This document shows positions 22,988 to 35,006 of a stretch of 64,000 nucleotides of DNA, one piece after another. Made by a program: the position numbers and the translations under genes. The DNA is from Gongronella butleri (Eukaryota > Mucoromycota > Mucoromycetes > Mucorales > Cunninghamellaceae), in contig JAIWZP010000018.1 in assembly GCA_025201375.1 (NCBI GenBank), forward strand, positions 434,001-498,000, read 5' to 3'. The notes beneath the pieces were generated by a model that had not been told where the DNA came from, made no database searches, and saw only the letters and a program-made list of their open reading frames with translations. Numbering within the stretch: the first letter of the stretch is position 1; each line of letters begins with the position of its first letter.

Positions 22988-24384
22988 GACAGAAGGAAAA
23001 AAAAAAAAAAAACGAACAAGAGGAGGAACGAGGAAAAACAAACAAGAGAGGGAACGAGGAAAAAAAAATTAGAACGGTAACGAGGAAAAAAAAAAAAGAC
23101 AAAGAAAGAGAGGATGAAAGAGAAAGAAACGAGAAAAAAAAAAAAAAAAAAAACCTGCAATGATTATGTGGATGATCTTCAATGCAATAATGGACCGTCC
23201 ACCCAATCAGATTTCACCAGCTGCCTTTTCACGGCGCCTCCACCCCCACTTTATTTTTTATGGGCGCCTCAGTTTCATTGTTTCTTTCACATTGCACAAG
23301 CTTCAATTAATCACTTTGAACAAGATTGTGTTCCAGATAGTGCGCAACGCGGCGTCCCCCAAGAGCGCTTCCGGAACACCACTTTTTTTTTATATCATTC
23401 ATGCGGCGAATGGCCACAATCATCAAAGGTGGCACATCCAGAGGTTGCAGCAGCATGAAAAAAAAAATCAAGGGGCTCCCTGAAAAGGGCTTTTTTTTTC
23501 TGGTCGCGCCCCACCAATTGCAAGAAGATCCCTGGTAGGCGGCTAGGCGCGTTTTTTAATTGTTTCCGCGCCGATGCATTTCCTTTTTTGTACATCAGGC
23601 TAAATTCCGTCTTTTTTGAGCAAGACAAGAAAAATCGTTACTGGGCTGGCATGGGTCCATTGAGATAGTACCTGTCACGACCACGCGACGCATAGTGCCG
23701 TGGATTCGATACATAAAAACAATACAGTAATATTTAAAGCGTTGCGCCAAAGGGCCAATTTTTCATTCAAAAGTCGCGAATTGCTTGAGAAGCAAGCAAC
23801 AAAGAAAATAAAAATGCTCTGGGCAGACAGATGATCATACAGCTTCCTGGCTCTTGAATGGTACCAGGTTTATTCTAAGGCATTATCATGAGACGTGTAG
23901 TGTCAAGCGCTGGTAGCCATGCATTGACGCGCCGGCTGCGGCGCGAATTGCCTGGATAGCAGGCGATTAAAAAAAAAAAAATCAAATCAATCAATGCAGG
24001 TGCCAGCCATCTGGAGCCGTCTCCCCAGGCACACTCGACCTGGTGCACGTGCATGTCAATGTGGCCGTTGACATGTACAAAAAAGGCATCGCGAACCATT
24101 GGCCAGGCGGGGACAAAAGGCGCGATTAGAATAAAAAAAAAAAGATAAGCAGCCCAGTAGCCTTATTGTCAAGCAGCCCCGAGGAATCAAGAAACGAAAA
24201 GAGACACAGGTGCGACCGCGTGTCAGGCACACTGAACGTGGGCAGCACAAGATATGATATAAAAAAAAAAAGGGGAATTTAAATTCACAAAAGAGTGCAT
24301 GGCCGGCGATCAATGAATCAGGCCGCGGCACTTGAAATGGCCCAAAGTGAGGCGGAGTGTGCCGCACTGCCTCACTCTCACTCT

Positions 24385-24424
<40 letters not shown>

Positions 24425-25469
24425 TATGATACGCGAAAATGAGGCGCGTCAAGGTCATGAGCAATTGACATGCGAATGTATCATATAAAGCATGTACACG
24501 TTACCGATAATGGATGCTCATGAACACAAGATAACGGAAGAGCACTTGGCACGTCAAAACACACAGAGAGCCAAGTGCACACAAAAAAAAAAAAAAAAAA
24601 AAAGGGGTTTTGAGATGCAAGGCACTCCCGTGTCGCGTATGTCAATAATCGTAATTTCTTACCAAATGGCTATCGCTTCAAATAGTATAAAAGCCTTGCA
24701 TCCCAATAGTCGAAATAAAGTCCAACCCGTTTTTATCACGAATCCCGGTTCTGTTTTTTTTATCACTTTTTTACTATTTTCACTTTGATCCCCTGTTTTA
24801 CCCCCCTACGACAAGACGCTAAAAAGTGCACAAAGGCGATAAAACAACCATTTTGGCTTTGTGAGGAACATCTTCAAAATTTATTGGCTGAATTCTCGCG
24901 CCGTTCCAGAAAGGGCGCGCCAGCTTTCATTTGAGCCAACCCTTGCAGCACTGCTATCGTTAGCAAACACGAATCTCGAGATTTCTCGAGACTGAGCGAT
25001 CCGATTCGCGAAAAAAATTACTGTTGGAGAAAGAGGTTTACCATCAAGCAACGGGTCCAAATTTGGGACCAGATGACAGATGAGCAAGTTTCTGATGAGC
25101 ATTTTGTCTCGTGCTGCGGCAACAGCTGAGCGCCTCGACATGCAAGACATCTCAAATGAATCAGCAGCCAAACGCGGTAAAAGGGCTTGTGGTTTGAGGA
25201 TATCGCTTCACGTTTTCGGTGAGTTAGCTTTGTTGAAGACTCTTTTGGATCCTGGTTTGGCCGTAAGTTTGTAAAAATGCATTTTCTCAGGACTGAGTGA
25301 TCCGATTTGGGAAAAAACTTGACATCGCCGGCGTTTTGTGTTCATCATCCTGTATGTAGCTCAAACATACAGTACTGTAATACTGTATACTGTAGGACCC
25401 CATGAACAAGCAAGGTCCAGAGGACACGCCCAACAAAAAGGGGGCAAGGGTTTGTTTATTTGTATTATT
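22988..25469. other. AT-rich intergenic region with homopolymers
   Basis: No gene recognised. It contains A-runs (23130-23155, 24387-24422, 24581-24603) and TACAGTA motifs (23725, 25370-25397, where several overlap palindromically). The phrase CTGAG(C/T)GATCCGATT followed by G(C/G)GAAAAAA occurs directly repeated at 24993 and 25293. Confidence 0.4.
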
Positions 25470-26985
25470 TTGCATTCATCTGGCCATTTCTGTATGGTCG
25501 ACCTTGCTGCTTGCTCAAAAATACGCCAATTTTGAATTTTAGGGTACGATTTATCCTTTTTTGGAGTCCTCCCCTTTTTTTTTGCGTGCTCGGTCCTTAG
25601 ATCGACCAACAGCAATAGTTTTTACATATCTTTTTATGATACAGTATTACGGTTTATTTGTCTCTCTTGCTCTAATTTGTTCAGTAGAACGGCTTCTCAC
25701 AAGCACAGTCGCTCGTCGTCACTCATTCAATACTGTAGTTGCAACTTTTTTTCCAGCCCTCTCTCTCGCACGTCTCTTTTCTCTTTTGTGACATGTCGTT
25801 TTTTGGTGCGATGCGCTCTAAGTGGACTGTATGGTCAAACAACGTCAGACGCTTTCACAGAAACATAAAGAAGTGCACATTTGCAACTAAAGTAAAACAC
25901 GACGACTGCTCACTTCTGTCTCCATCCATGAGGAGGAAGATCTGTGCTTGCAAACTTGCAAAAAAAACAAAAGAAAAAAAAGGAGAATAAAATACATGGT
26001 GGGGAACGACGGCATAAAAAAAGGGGAGGACTCCAAAAAAGGATAAATCGTACCCCAAAATTCAAAGTCGGCAAAAATACTGTAGCCGTATCGAATTCAG
26101 CGCGTGCGTGATTTGCAACAAAAAAGCTTAAACCCCCAAAGCGTACGACCACTTTTGAAAAATTCAGGGGTCACTCAGGGGGTCACACTTTTCAAACTCA
26201 GAAAATGCCATATTTGGTTATTTTCCAACTCCGAGTGATCAATGCATCCCAAACAGGTAACTTCGACAATTTGCTATTGGCAGACAAAATGACAGGCCGC
26301 CCTACCTCTAAGAAAAAAGCCCAAAGAGTGACGCATGAACGGCGATCGACTGAGAAAAGTGCCTACTTTTGGGCAAGATTTTTTTCAAAAATTTAAGGTC
26401 TGACACTTCCAAATTAGAGTGATGGATTGCATGGAACTCTTATTTTTTTTATTTTTTATTTTAGAATTTGTTGTACGCTGCTTGGGTGGCACTTGGGTGG
26501 AATGACGGATGCAAAAATTTCAAACGCACGCTAGCATTGTGAAAGTGGTCTCATTAGATACTTCGTTCCCTTGTTTATTAGTGAATCTGAAATAAAAAGC
26601 AGGGGTCACCTAGACTGTTCTCAAGTAAAAGCACATTAGAAAATTTGTCGAAAAAGGCTAAAATTTTCTCTGTCAGTTTTGATCGGATCACGGTGAAACT
26701 CATGTCATTTGAAAGAGATTCAATAGCTGCTTTCCACGTGTTAAAAGTGCGGTAATTTATCCATGCCGTTGTTGAGAAATTCAAGTTTACAGTATGATAC
26801 TGTAGAAGACATCATGTGTCAAGCACTTGATCGACTTTTTCAAGCATACCGTAGAACAGAGTTCGCTCATCGGGTTTGCAAATGATTGGAAATGTCATCC
26901 AAGCGTGTTTCTTTTCATGAATGGTGCAAGCTTCACCACGATTCAAGAAAAAACCGGGGAGCAGCGTTGAATCTGTGAAAATAAT
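25470..26985. repeat. Dispersed repeat family R2, copy 1 (interrupted by a MITE)
   Basis: Shares long imperfect similarity with 53683-54645 and, for its distal part, with 59723-60130. Shared landmarks are TGCATTCATCTG, GCTCAAAAATAC, CTTAAACCCCCA, CTCCGAGTGATCAATGCATC, CCAAACAGGTAACT, AGAGTGACGCATGAA, GATCGACTGAGAAAAGTGC, and later ACGTGTTAAAAG. No open frame survives across it, so it is an old repeat of unknown class. Confidence 0.75.
25525..26071. mobile_element. MITE-like insertion, long TIRs, 9-bp target duplication
   Basis: The two ends are inverted copies of about 50 bp, including AGGGTACGATTTATCC, the T-run and TTGGAGTCCTCCCC (left about 25540-25575, right about 26020-26057). The element is flanked by the direct repeat CAAAAATAC at 25516-25524 and 26072-26080. 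The R2 copy at 53.7 kb has the corresponding empty site with a single CAAAAATAC (53720-53728), which confirms the insertion boundaries. The 547-bp length, absence of a transposase frame, long TIRs and 9-bp duplication best fit a non-autonomous Mutator-type element; the superfamily is inferred. Confidence 0.75.
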
Positions 26986-27189
26986 GGCATTTTATTGAAC
27001 TTACCTGGCAACATCATCCTACTGTATGTAAGAAACTCTCTGGAATTTACTGATTGAATAATGTGAATACTGTACAGTATCATCATGATTCATGATTGAC
27101 CTTTTGAGCAGAGGCGGCCGCATCAGATTGCAACCATTATTATGGAAGAACAAGAATTTTACAGCAAAGACAATGCCGACCGTTCTGCT

Positions 27190-27380
27190 CTACTGTAGAT
27201 GAGCACGTTACCAATCTGCTGCTGTCCGAATTGGACGGTGAGGCAGATTCTTCAACTCTACTGTATATGTACGGTATGTATTGTATGTAAAAAATTGTGC
27301 ATACTTTTTATTCACATCAATCCTAAAGCAACTCTATTGCCCATCGCCTCCTTGCCCATTGCCAAGAAACCTTCAAGCGG
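27190..27380. other. Short segment rich in TACTGTA motifs
   Basis: TACTGTA/TACGGTA motifs at 27000-27290 precede the tandem array. No gene seen. Confidence 0.35.
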
Positions 27381-28330
27381 CACGCACGTTGGCAAAAAAA
27401 AGACAGCTGTGGCCACCTTAAGGCAATCGTACCACCGCCCAAATCCATGATGCAACCAAGAAAAAGCCTCATTCATCAGCAAAAGGGCCATGTCATCGTG
27501 CACTCGCCATGCAGAGGAACGCTGCTCACAAAAAAAAGAACGATAAATGACACGTTGTTTTCGCTCTCATGGCGTTGCATCTGTTGTACCTAGGCCTAAA
27601 AGTGGTTGCATACACGCAAAAGGGCCTTGTCGTTGTGCGCACGCTATGCCAAGGAACGCTGCTCACAAAAAAAAAAAAAAGACGGCTGTGGCCACCTCAA
27701 GGCAATCGTATCACCGCCCAAATCCATGATGCAGCCAAGCAAAAGCCTCACGAGCAAAAAGGTCATAGCATCGTGCACACGTCATGCAAAGGAACGCACA
27801 AAAAAAAAGAGAATAAATGACACATTGTTTTCGCTCTCGCAGCGTTGCACCTGTTGTACCTAGGCCGAAAAGTGGTCGCATGCAAGCAAAAGGGCCTTGT
27901 CATCGTGTGCACGCCATGCAATGGAACGCTGCTCACAAAAAAAAAAAGGATAAATGGCACGTTAGTTTCGCTCTCGCGGTGATGCATCCGTTTTACCTTG
28001 CTTTTGCTCGGCAAAATAATAGGCACGACCACTTCAAACTCCAAAGCGCGACGTGATGCCTGGCGATCGGCTGGAGGCAACTCGTCGTGGCAAAAAAAAA
28101 AAAAAAAAAACATTGGCGACGCGCATTTGACTGCAGCTGTGGATGTTTTGAATCAATCGTCCCTGCGCCCAAATCCAAGAATCAGCCAAGCAAAAGCGTT
28201 CTTCCAGTGTGCACTGATATCCAAGCAAGGGCCAGCTGGCAAGAAAAAAAAAGAGACGTCAACGCTCTTGCAACCAAGCAAAAGCGTCATTCAGCGTGCA
28301 CACGCTATGAAAGGGCACGCTGCCCCACTA
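27381..28330 (+). repeat. Tandem array, compound unit of about 280 bp
   Basis: The phrase GGCAATCGTA(C/T)CACCGCCCAAA recurs at about 27421 and 27703, and GGAACGCTGCTCACAAAAAA at 27518, 27650 and 27921. A more diverged unit follows at 28090-28310 (CGCCCAAATCCAAGAATCAG). Each unit has an A-tract, a GTTTTCGCTCTC block and a TTGTACCTAGGCC block. Frames across it are repeats of one another and not genes. It is distinct in sequence from the tRNA-linked 280-bp units although the period is similar. Confidence 0.8.
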
Positions 28331-29394
28331 CTATTTGGCTTTTGGGAGCCTTTCTGCACGGAATGCACCGAGATGATGGGCTCAGAATGAGTGAATATGA
28401 TACAACGTGCGAAGCAAAAGAAAAGAAAGAATTTAGCCCAATCAGATGGCCAGGATTCCCTTTTTTTTTTTTTTGTTCGTTTTTGACATGTACTCATTTC
28501 CTGATTGCAAGGCATCAAGTAGTTCAATCACTTTCAAATTTTAGCACAACATAAGTCACGTATACTCTAACCTTTCATGTGTGTTTCAAATGGATAGATA
28601 CAAATTCAAGAGCATAGCGCGTCAAAGTGTAAAATTTTCTCATTTTATTTTTTGCCCAAGCCAAAACCTCAAATTTCCTCACAACTTTCACCTTTTCTCA
28701 TCATCTAGCTTGCTATCAATGTCATATTTTAAGAGAACATGTCAAACGCTTGATTACACGTCCCCTCTAAATATCTAACGTTTTCCTTGAAAATCCAGCT
28801 CTGTAGACGCAAATCCTTAATTTGAGGTTAGTGCCATTATAGTGGAACCGATTAATACAAGCGTTCTGAGGCGTAAATTGGATGCGAGCCGCGGTCAATC
28901 AGCAATTGAGCTGTTACTCGGATATGCAAATGATCTGGGATACTGTATTGCTTCCGTGGCATTAAGGCACGGAGACGCGAAAAGACGCGTATGGCAAAGT
29001 GGTGGGGCATTGTGTGATTGCAAGCAAATGAGATTTTTTCTTATTTTTTTATCACAACTTGAGAAATACAAGCCCAGACATGGCCAGCACGTCTGACTTA
29101 TGGTAATCGCACATTCTCTTTCACATGGACGTGTCCATTGTGCTTTTTTACATACTGTAATGAGATCACGCTCTGCAAGCAACAAATACCGTACAACATT
29201 TTAATTTAATATGAAATTGAATTCAAGCAATGTGATCTTTATTTTTGCATTTTGAAATGTCCCTTTCTTCCTCAACCACGGTCTTTAAACTGTCATTGGA
29301 TACAGTATGCTCCACAAACGCACAAGGCTTTTTTTTTTACTATACGGTACACAACGACGAAAATAAGTTTTATTATTAATAACTAGGAGTAACA
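28331..29394. other. AT-rich intergenic region, no gene seen
   Basis: Short frames only (for example 28842-29096 plus) without recognisable product. TACTGTA motifs at 28941, 29153 and 29301. Confidence 0.4.
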
Positions 29395-29472
29395 ACATGG
29401 GAGGACTTGGGAGGTGCAGTGGATGGTTTCGAAAAACACATCAAGTTGGCAGCCAACCCGAAGAGAGAGAGA
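29395..29472 (-). repeat. Shared 3'-flank element downstream of the helicase gene
   Basis: On the minus strand, just after the helicase stop, a CT-microsatellite is followed by a segment containing TTTTTCGAAACCATCCACTG and CCTCCCAAGTCC. The same arrangement (CT-repeat, then TTTTTCGAAATCATCCACTC and CATCTTCCCAATTCC) occurs twice downstream of the unrelated nuclease-family gene at 37985-38200. Confidence 0.7.
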
Positions 29473-29478
29473 GAGATG

Positions 29479-31890
29479 CTAATCGGTGTAGACAACGCCT
29501 TCCTGGCGCATGCGTTCGCGGACGACAGGGTTGATGGTGTTGCCGTACTTTTTGATAGCAGCCTTGAAGCGCTTTGACGTCTTGATGGCCTTTGCCGTGA
29601 TAGCCGAGCAGTTGAACATGATTAATTCGAGGCCTTTTATGTTGGTTTCCGAGAACATGACGAAAGGCGGCGTGGCAATGGCAGCAGAACGAGAGCTTGA
29701 GGCAACGTGGGAGCCTTTTGCGGGAAAAGCGGCGCTATTGTGCGGCATCTTGACTTTTTGGCCCGACCACACGACCCAGTACTCGTCGTCATCAACGTTT
29801 TGGCAGCCATTCTCCAAACGTTCCAATGCCAGTTTGTGCGGGACGGTGGCAGCACGGCAGCGGACAGCGATGTGCTCTGTGTATGCTTCAAGAAGCGCAG
29901 TGAACAAATCTACCTGCATGGTCTTTGGATTGCTGAAGACGAGCGTGTTGCCAGGATTCCAGCGTTTCAGGTAGCGCATGCTGTTTAGGAGCTGATCAAA
30001 CACAAGATCGGCTTCGCGGAGACTGTGCGCATTGACGAAATTTTTTTTGCACCAAGCGTCTCGAGTCTCTTTTTCCTGCTGCTGATACTCGTGCAAGACG
30101 TTGACCAGTGTCAAAAAGTCGGACGGGCCTTTCTTGAAGCAGTAGCTGATGTGGGCCATGGCGCGCTTGGAAGCGTCTAAATCGCCGGGGCTGTTTTTGG
30201 GAATCGCAAAGACGGAGCTCGTAATCGACAGCATGGACGTTGCCTTGGCCAAGGGAACACGACTATGGACAACGGCAACGCTCAAAAGGGCGTAGGCAAG
30301 CGTCGTGGGCAACGGCAAGAGGCTCATCAGGCGACCCTTTTTATCCGGGATGGCGTTGCGCAGCTGCATAGGCTCGGCAGCAGGATTGGCGAATTTAATG
30401 GCGTCCAAGTCAACGAGAAGCTTAAGCGCGTGTTGCTGCGCGGCGGCGCTTGGTGGGTGCAAGAATCGATCCGTCGTCAAGCGATCGCGCGCCTTCTCAT
30501 TGTTGAGCGGCACGCACACCAAGAGCTTGAGCAGCACGTCATCGATAGGGACGCGCGTCACAGCCGCAGCGTTGAATTCCGGCTGCTCTTCAAATTCCAC
30601 CTCCGTGCACATGCGGATGGTACGGCCAGGAGACGTGCGACCGACACGGCCAGCGCGCTGAATGAGCGCGTTCTTGCACGCACGCTCCGTGCGCAGCTCA
30701 AAAGCGTCCCGCACAAAGTCGAAATACATGACCTTTTGGTTGCAAGCATCAAACACCACCTTCAAATTGGCAATTGTCAAGGATGACTCGGCAATATTGG
30801 TGGCGACAATCACTTTGCGACCCTGCGGGAAACTCGCAAACACGAGCTGGTGCTCCGCGTGGGCCTGTGACGCATGGAATGGAATGACAAGTATTGGGCG
30901 AATGGCATGGGGCTGCTGCTGCTGCTGCCGCTTGTGCTCATTGGTGATATTGGTGACGAGATTGTTGATCTCGTACTCGCCAGGCATGAACACCAAAAAG
31001 TCGCCAGTCTGCAGGGTGGCGTCGTTGTGGTGCTCCAAGATTTGACGCACAAGTTCCGCATTGAGATCCGAAGGAGTGGCAGGCACGAAATGCGTGTCGC
31101 CAGCAACGTGGCCTATGTGGCTGATGGCGACGGGGAAGGAAACACCCGGGATGACCTTTAAAGAAAAAAAAGGGGGGTCAAAATAAAAAATAAAAATAAA
31201 AAGATTGAGAGTCTTACCATGTCCGCCGCCGAGAAATCCGCAAAATACGCCTTCAATGTGTTGATGTCGGGCGTCGCCGACATCAAGACGACCTTAAAGT
31301 TGGAGCGGTCGGGCACGGCAAGGGTCTAAAAAAAAAAAAGGTACGCGTTGGCTCATTGTTTGAAACGAATCTTTTATCCTACCTCACGCGCGAGGAAGAG
31401 CACGATCTCCAGCTCCTTGGAGTCTTCATGACACTCGTCCAGAAACAGGATGTCGATGCCATTGAAGTGATTAATCTCAATGGCGCCGGTCTCGTTGGCC
31501 TTGGGGACGAGTGTCTGCAACAGATGGCCCTCTGTGGCAAACAAGACTTTGGTGCTGGGCGTGTACATCTTGTCAAAGCGCACGCCATAGCCAACATGCT
31601 GGCCAAGGGGGGAGCCATGTTCCTCCGCCACGCGGGTCGCGACCGTCGTTGTTGCTGCTCGGCGAGGCTGTGTGCAGACCACCTTGCAAGAAAAGGCCTG
31701 CTGAGCGACCAGCGGCAATCTATCATACAAAAAAAAAAAGCAATGAATCGATGGACATGATGCCATATGATAAAATCGTCGCTTACTGCGTCGTCTTGCC
31801 ACAGCCCGTGCCGCCACTCACAATCACCACGCGGTTCGAGCCCAAAAGTTCGATGAATTCAGGTACGTGTTGAGAAGCTGGAAGGACCAT
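29479..31890 (-). CDS. DExH/DEAH-box RNA helicase-like protein
   Basis: Four exons (31787-31890, 31383-31719, 31218-31325, 29479-31155) splice in frame to 741 residues. Helicase motifs in order: I GGTGCGKTTQ, Ia CTQPRR, II DECHE (Cys in place of the Ala of DEAH), III SAT in VVLMSATPD, V TNIAESSLTI and VI QRAGRVGRTSPGR. The winged-helix/ratchet (HA2) and OB-like regions follow. DEAH helicases of this kind remodel RNA or RNP in splicing, ribosome assembly or RNA decay; the exact orthologue is not clear. The P-loop lies only about 26 residues from the start, with none of the usual N-terminal extension. A short Gln run (QQQQQ) interrupts the second RecA domain. The gene is divergent from the F-box gene at 32640. 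Confidence 0.88.
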
Positions 31891-31938
31891 GCTTGAAGGG
31901 GGAAAAGGGAAAAAAAAAGAGGATGGGGAAAAAGCGAG

Positions 31939-31969
<31 letters not shown>

Positions 31970-32639
31970 AAACAAAGAGAATGTCAATGTAAAAAAAAAA
32001 AAAGGGCCCACATTTAACCTTTGGCGTATTTTTACTCCTGGGATGGATGCTAATTGGTTGGCTGATCGTATGCGCATTGTCGCACAAAGTAGACGGCCAA
32101 GCAAAGCAAAAACACAAACGCCCCCCCCCATTTTCCGCTGTGGATGCACCTACATGAAGAAATTGCAAAATATACTTTCTTTGAACCCCACAATAGCCCT
32201 CCATGATCCGTATATCTACTTCTAACGATTCAAAACGATGTTCCGTGTCTTTTTTTTTCATAAAAGCTGAATTTGAAGCTGGCGGACAGGCGCTTTTTTT
32301 TTTTTCTGCTCGGGTTTCATGTCGACAACAGTTCCCCAGCATTTGAGGGGCGAGCAGATGACTCATTTAACGGAATGGGACCATTTGACAACATTTAAAA
32401 GAAGATGCGACAAAGAATCAGAGGAGAAAATGGTACACGTAAAAAAAGGGGGGCCATTGAAGTGCACTGATTTCAGCGCGTTTCCTTTTTTGAAACAAAG
32501 ATTGATGTCCATCCAAGCGTCAATGGGAATGAATAAAAAGAACCAAGTGGCGTCCTTTCATTCTCTCTTTTTTTCTTTCTTTTCATTGTCGCCTCTCTCT
32601 CTCTCTCTATTTTTTCTCTCAGTTTCCATTTTTTTTATC
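31891..32639. promoter_or_regulatory. Divergent promoter region, helicase / F-box gene
   Basis: A 749-bp region between two divergent start codons. It holds a (GA)n tract at 31947-31968 and a (CT)n/T-rich leader at 32567-32639 directly before the F-box start. An open frame extends upstream of 32640 in phase but has leader-like composition, so it is treated as non-coding. Confidence 0.45.
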
Positions 32640-33968
32640 ATGAACACCCTGCCGATGGAGCTTGTGCGCCAAATCGTGGATCATTTGCCACCCGCTAGCC
32701 TGCTGGAGATGCGTCTGACGTGCAGATTTTATTGTAGCTTGGCCACCGCGGCTTATTTCGACAAGGTCGAGATTGTCATTGAGAGTCAGAGCAAGCTTCG
32801 GCGTCTACAGTCGCTTCTCAACAGCGCCGATGCGGAAGCTCTTCCTATCAAGCAGCTCCGAGTGCAAAAATGCCGCGCCTGGTACGATCTACCGGCAAAC
32901 GTCACGGGCGACAGTGAAATGGCCTTCAGGGCTCGCAATTCCGGTGAGCTGGTGGGTATGGAGACTCTGCATGCGCTTGGCCGCCTAGCGGCTCATTTAC
33001 CTTTTCTGCGCTCGCTCTTCATCATGGTGCCCGGCGCGACGCGCAACACACTTGGCAACCATTGGCATGTCATCCAGCCGCTCTTTTGTCTGCCGCAATT
33101 GCGCCATCTGCGACTCATCTTGCCCTCTAACGATCATCTCATGCGCTATCCCGGCCCATCGTCGTTCTCGCCGCTGCTGACGCACGTGCAGCTATCCGGC
33201 CACCTGCCTGTTGATATCATCATTGACTATCTACAGCACTTTTCGCAATTGACAGACCTCAAGCTCCGCTACAACAACACGCTCAACTTTGAAAACCAGC
33301 AGGTGACGCGTCTGTTTCACGAAAATCTCACCCATTTGACCCTGGATGGGTGCGCCGTCGATCGCATGCGCTTGTTTGAGGATTTCTTGCGCCAGTTTCC
33401 ACAGCTCCGCCAGATCACCCTGTGTGCCAGCTGGTCCAAGGTCAGCGACGTGGGTGTGACGGCCCTAAACAACCCGTGTGTGCCATGGCTGTCCCAAAAG
33501 TATCTGGACCAATTGCCAGGCGACCCCATTTTCGCGTGGCTGTCGTTTCCAATCGCCAATCTGCACCTCAAAGTCATTGATCCCCGTGATGGCTTTGACG
33601 CCCGCTTGTTCATTGTGCTGCAGGACGTGGATCTCGCCCACGGTCCGTCCACCCGTGCTTGGATTTGTCATGTTACAGATGATTTTTCTGGTTCCGTTCA
33701 ACAAGAGCTCACTCCAAGCGACATGCACTGGCTGGTTAAGCTTCTCGCGAGGGAAAATGACTCTCTCGCGCCATACCAGGCACTCAAGGCCACAAGTTTC
33801 GCTTTTGGAGTCGCACTGCACTGCTTGGAAACGAGCAGCATCCTCGTCTATTGTTGCCAGTCCCTCTACGCCATTGACATCCAATTACAGCCGTACAAAT
33901 ATGCAAATGCCGACAGCGAGGAAGACGATGACATTGCGTCCACTGAAGTCGGCTATTACTTTGATTGA
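32640..33968 (+). CDS. F-box protein with LRR-like repeats
   Basis: 442 residues, no intron. The N terminus is an F-box: LPMELVRQIVDHLPPASLLEMRLTCRFY, the module that binds Skp1 in SCF ubiquitin ligases. The remainder has degenerate leucine-rich repeats (PFLRSLFIM, LPQLRHLRLIL, SQLTDLKLRYN, ENLTHLTLDGC, PQLRQITL), the usual substrate-binding part. The C terminus is acidic (DSEEDDD). The start was chosen at the ATG after the long T/C-rich leader; the frame is open further upstream. The substrate is unknown. Confidence 0.78.
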   Translation: MNTLPMELVRQIVDHLPPASLLEMRLTCRFYCSLATAAYFDKVEIVIESQSKLRRLQSLLNSADAEALPIKQLRVQKCRAWYDLPANVTGDSEMAFRARNSGELVGMETLHALGRLAAHLPFLRSLFIMVPGATRNTLGNHWHVIQPLFCLPQLRHLRLILPSNDHLMRYPGPSSFSPLLTHVQLSGHLPVDIIIDYLQHFSQLTDLKLRYNNTLNFENQQVTRLFHENLTHLTLDGCAVDRMRLFEDFLRQFPQLRQITLCASWSKVSDVGVTALNNPCVPWLSQKYLDQLPGDPIFAWLSFPIANLHLKVIDPRDGFDARLFIVLQDVDLAHGPSTRAWICHVTDDFSGSVQQELTPSDMHWLVKLLARENDSLAPYQALKATSFAFGVALHCLETSSILVYCCQSLYAIDIQLQPYKYANADSEEDDDIASTEVGYYFD

Positions 33969-34157
33969 TCTATCCCCCCCCCTTTTTTTTTTTTTTTTTG
34001 TTTGTCACTTCATGTTTTTTTATACTTGCATGAAATCAAATGATTGTTCCCCGGTTCTCTTTTTTCATCTTGTCTTTTTCACCATTGGGGACGAGGGAAA
34101 AAAATAAAGCGTGCTCTTTTTGACGTTTCGTTGAAACACCACCTAATCGATTGTCCA

Positions 34158-34200
<43 letters not shown>

Positions 34201-35006
34201 AAAGCACGCGTCCCATAGTAGCGCAAAACACGCACAACAACTTTGGGGATAGTTTGAGACCTTGACGTCGGTTCTTGGGAGGGGAAATGCGATGGCAACC
34301 CGATTTTTTTTTTCAAAAATTGCGCCAACTCGGCCCTGTTTTACGCAAATACGTACATATTGCATTGTACAAATAGGAGACGTTGAAGCCTCCAACTTTT
34401 GTGTGATGCATGCAATGACCACGAGGGCTATGATAAACACGATTTTGTAGATGTGCTGTGAATGATTATTGCACAAAGTGGCAATTTACAAGGTTTCTGC
34501 CAAGAAAATCACATTTGAATCGTCCCCAGGTCGTATTGATGAATATTCACCCTTCTGTGGACAATGCACCTCGCGTCGAGGCTTCTCTCAAACTTGCCTT
34601 TTAAGGAAGGTGCATGTTCATTCGCCTTGTGAGTCGCTTTTTTTTTTTTTTTCTGGGCGCTTCGCGGCCAAGAGGCCCGAACACGATGCGTGCTTCTTTT
34701 TTTTAGGGTGACAAAGGTGGCGCTACGCTTTGTATTTTAGAAATTGACGGCATGTCATTCACGAGAGAATGCGTCTTTCTCTTGTTTTGATTGCAAACTC
34801 GGGTACAAAAGGGGCATGCCACCCACCACACAGCTTTTGTGACGCGTCACCACGCATGAAGTAGGCCGTTCTAGTAGAATGTAAAGAGATTGTGCTTTTT
34901 TTCGGGTGCGAAGCGGCTGCGTATGATACAGTACACGATGTTGCGCGTGCAGTAAAATTCAGACGTCGCACTCAATTGTGCCACATTTCACCCAAGACAC
35001 GCTTTC
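33969..35006. other. Intergenic, T-tracts, no gene seen
   Basis: Contains a T-run of about 38 at 34161-34198. Small frames have no recognisable product. Confidence 0.4.

Noticed and set aside
27381..28330. Possible CRISPR-like array of repeats and spacers
   Set aside because: Units of ~280 bp without short direct repeats of constant spacing, in a eukaryotic gene context; no cas genes.
27547..28390. Overlapping similar frames suggesting a repeated peptide gene
   Set aside because: They follow the tandem DNA repeat, shift frame between units and run through A-tracts.
32319..32639. N-terminal extension of the F-box protein by about 107 residues
   Set aside because: Composition is leader-like (CT repeats giving Ser/Leu/Phe runs) and the F-box begins directly at the ATG at 32640.
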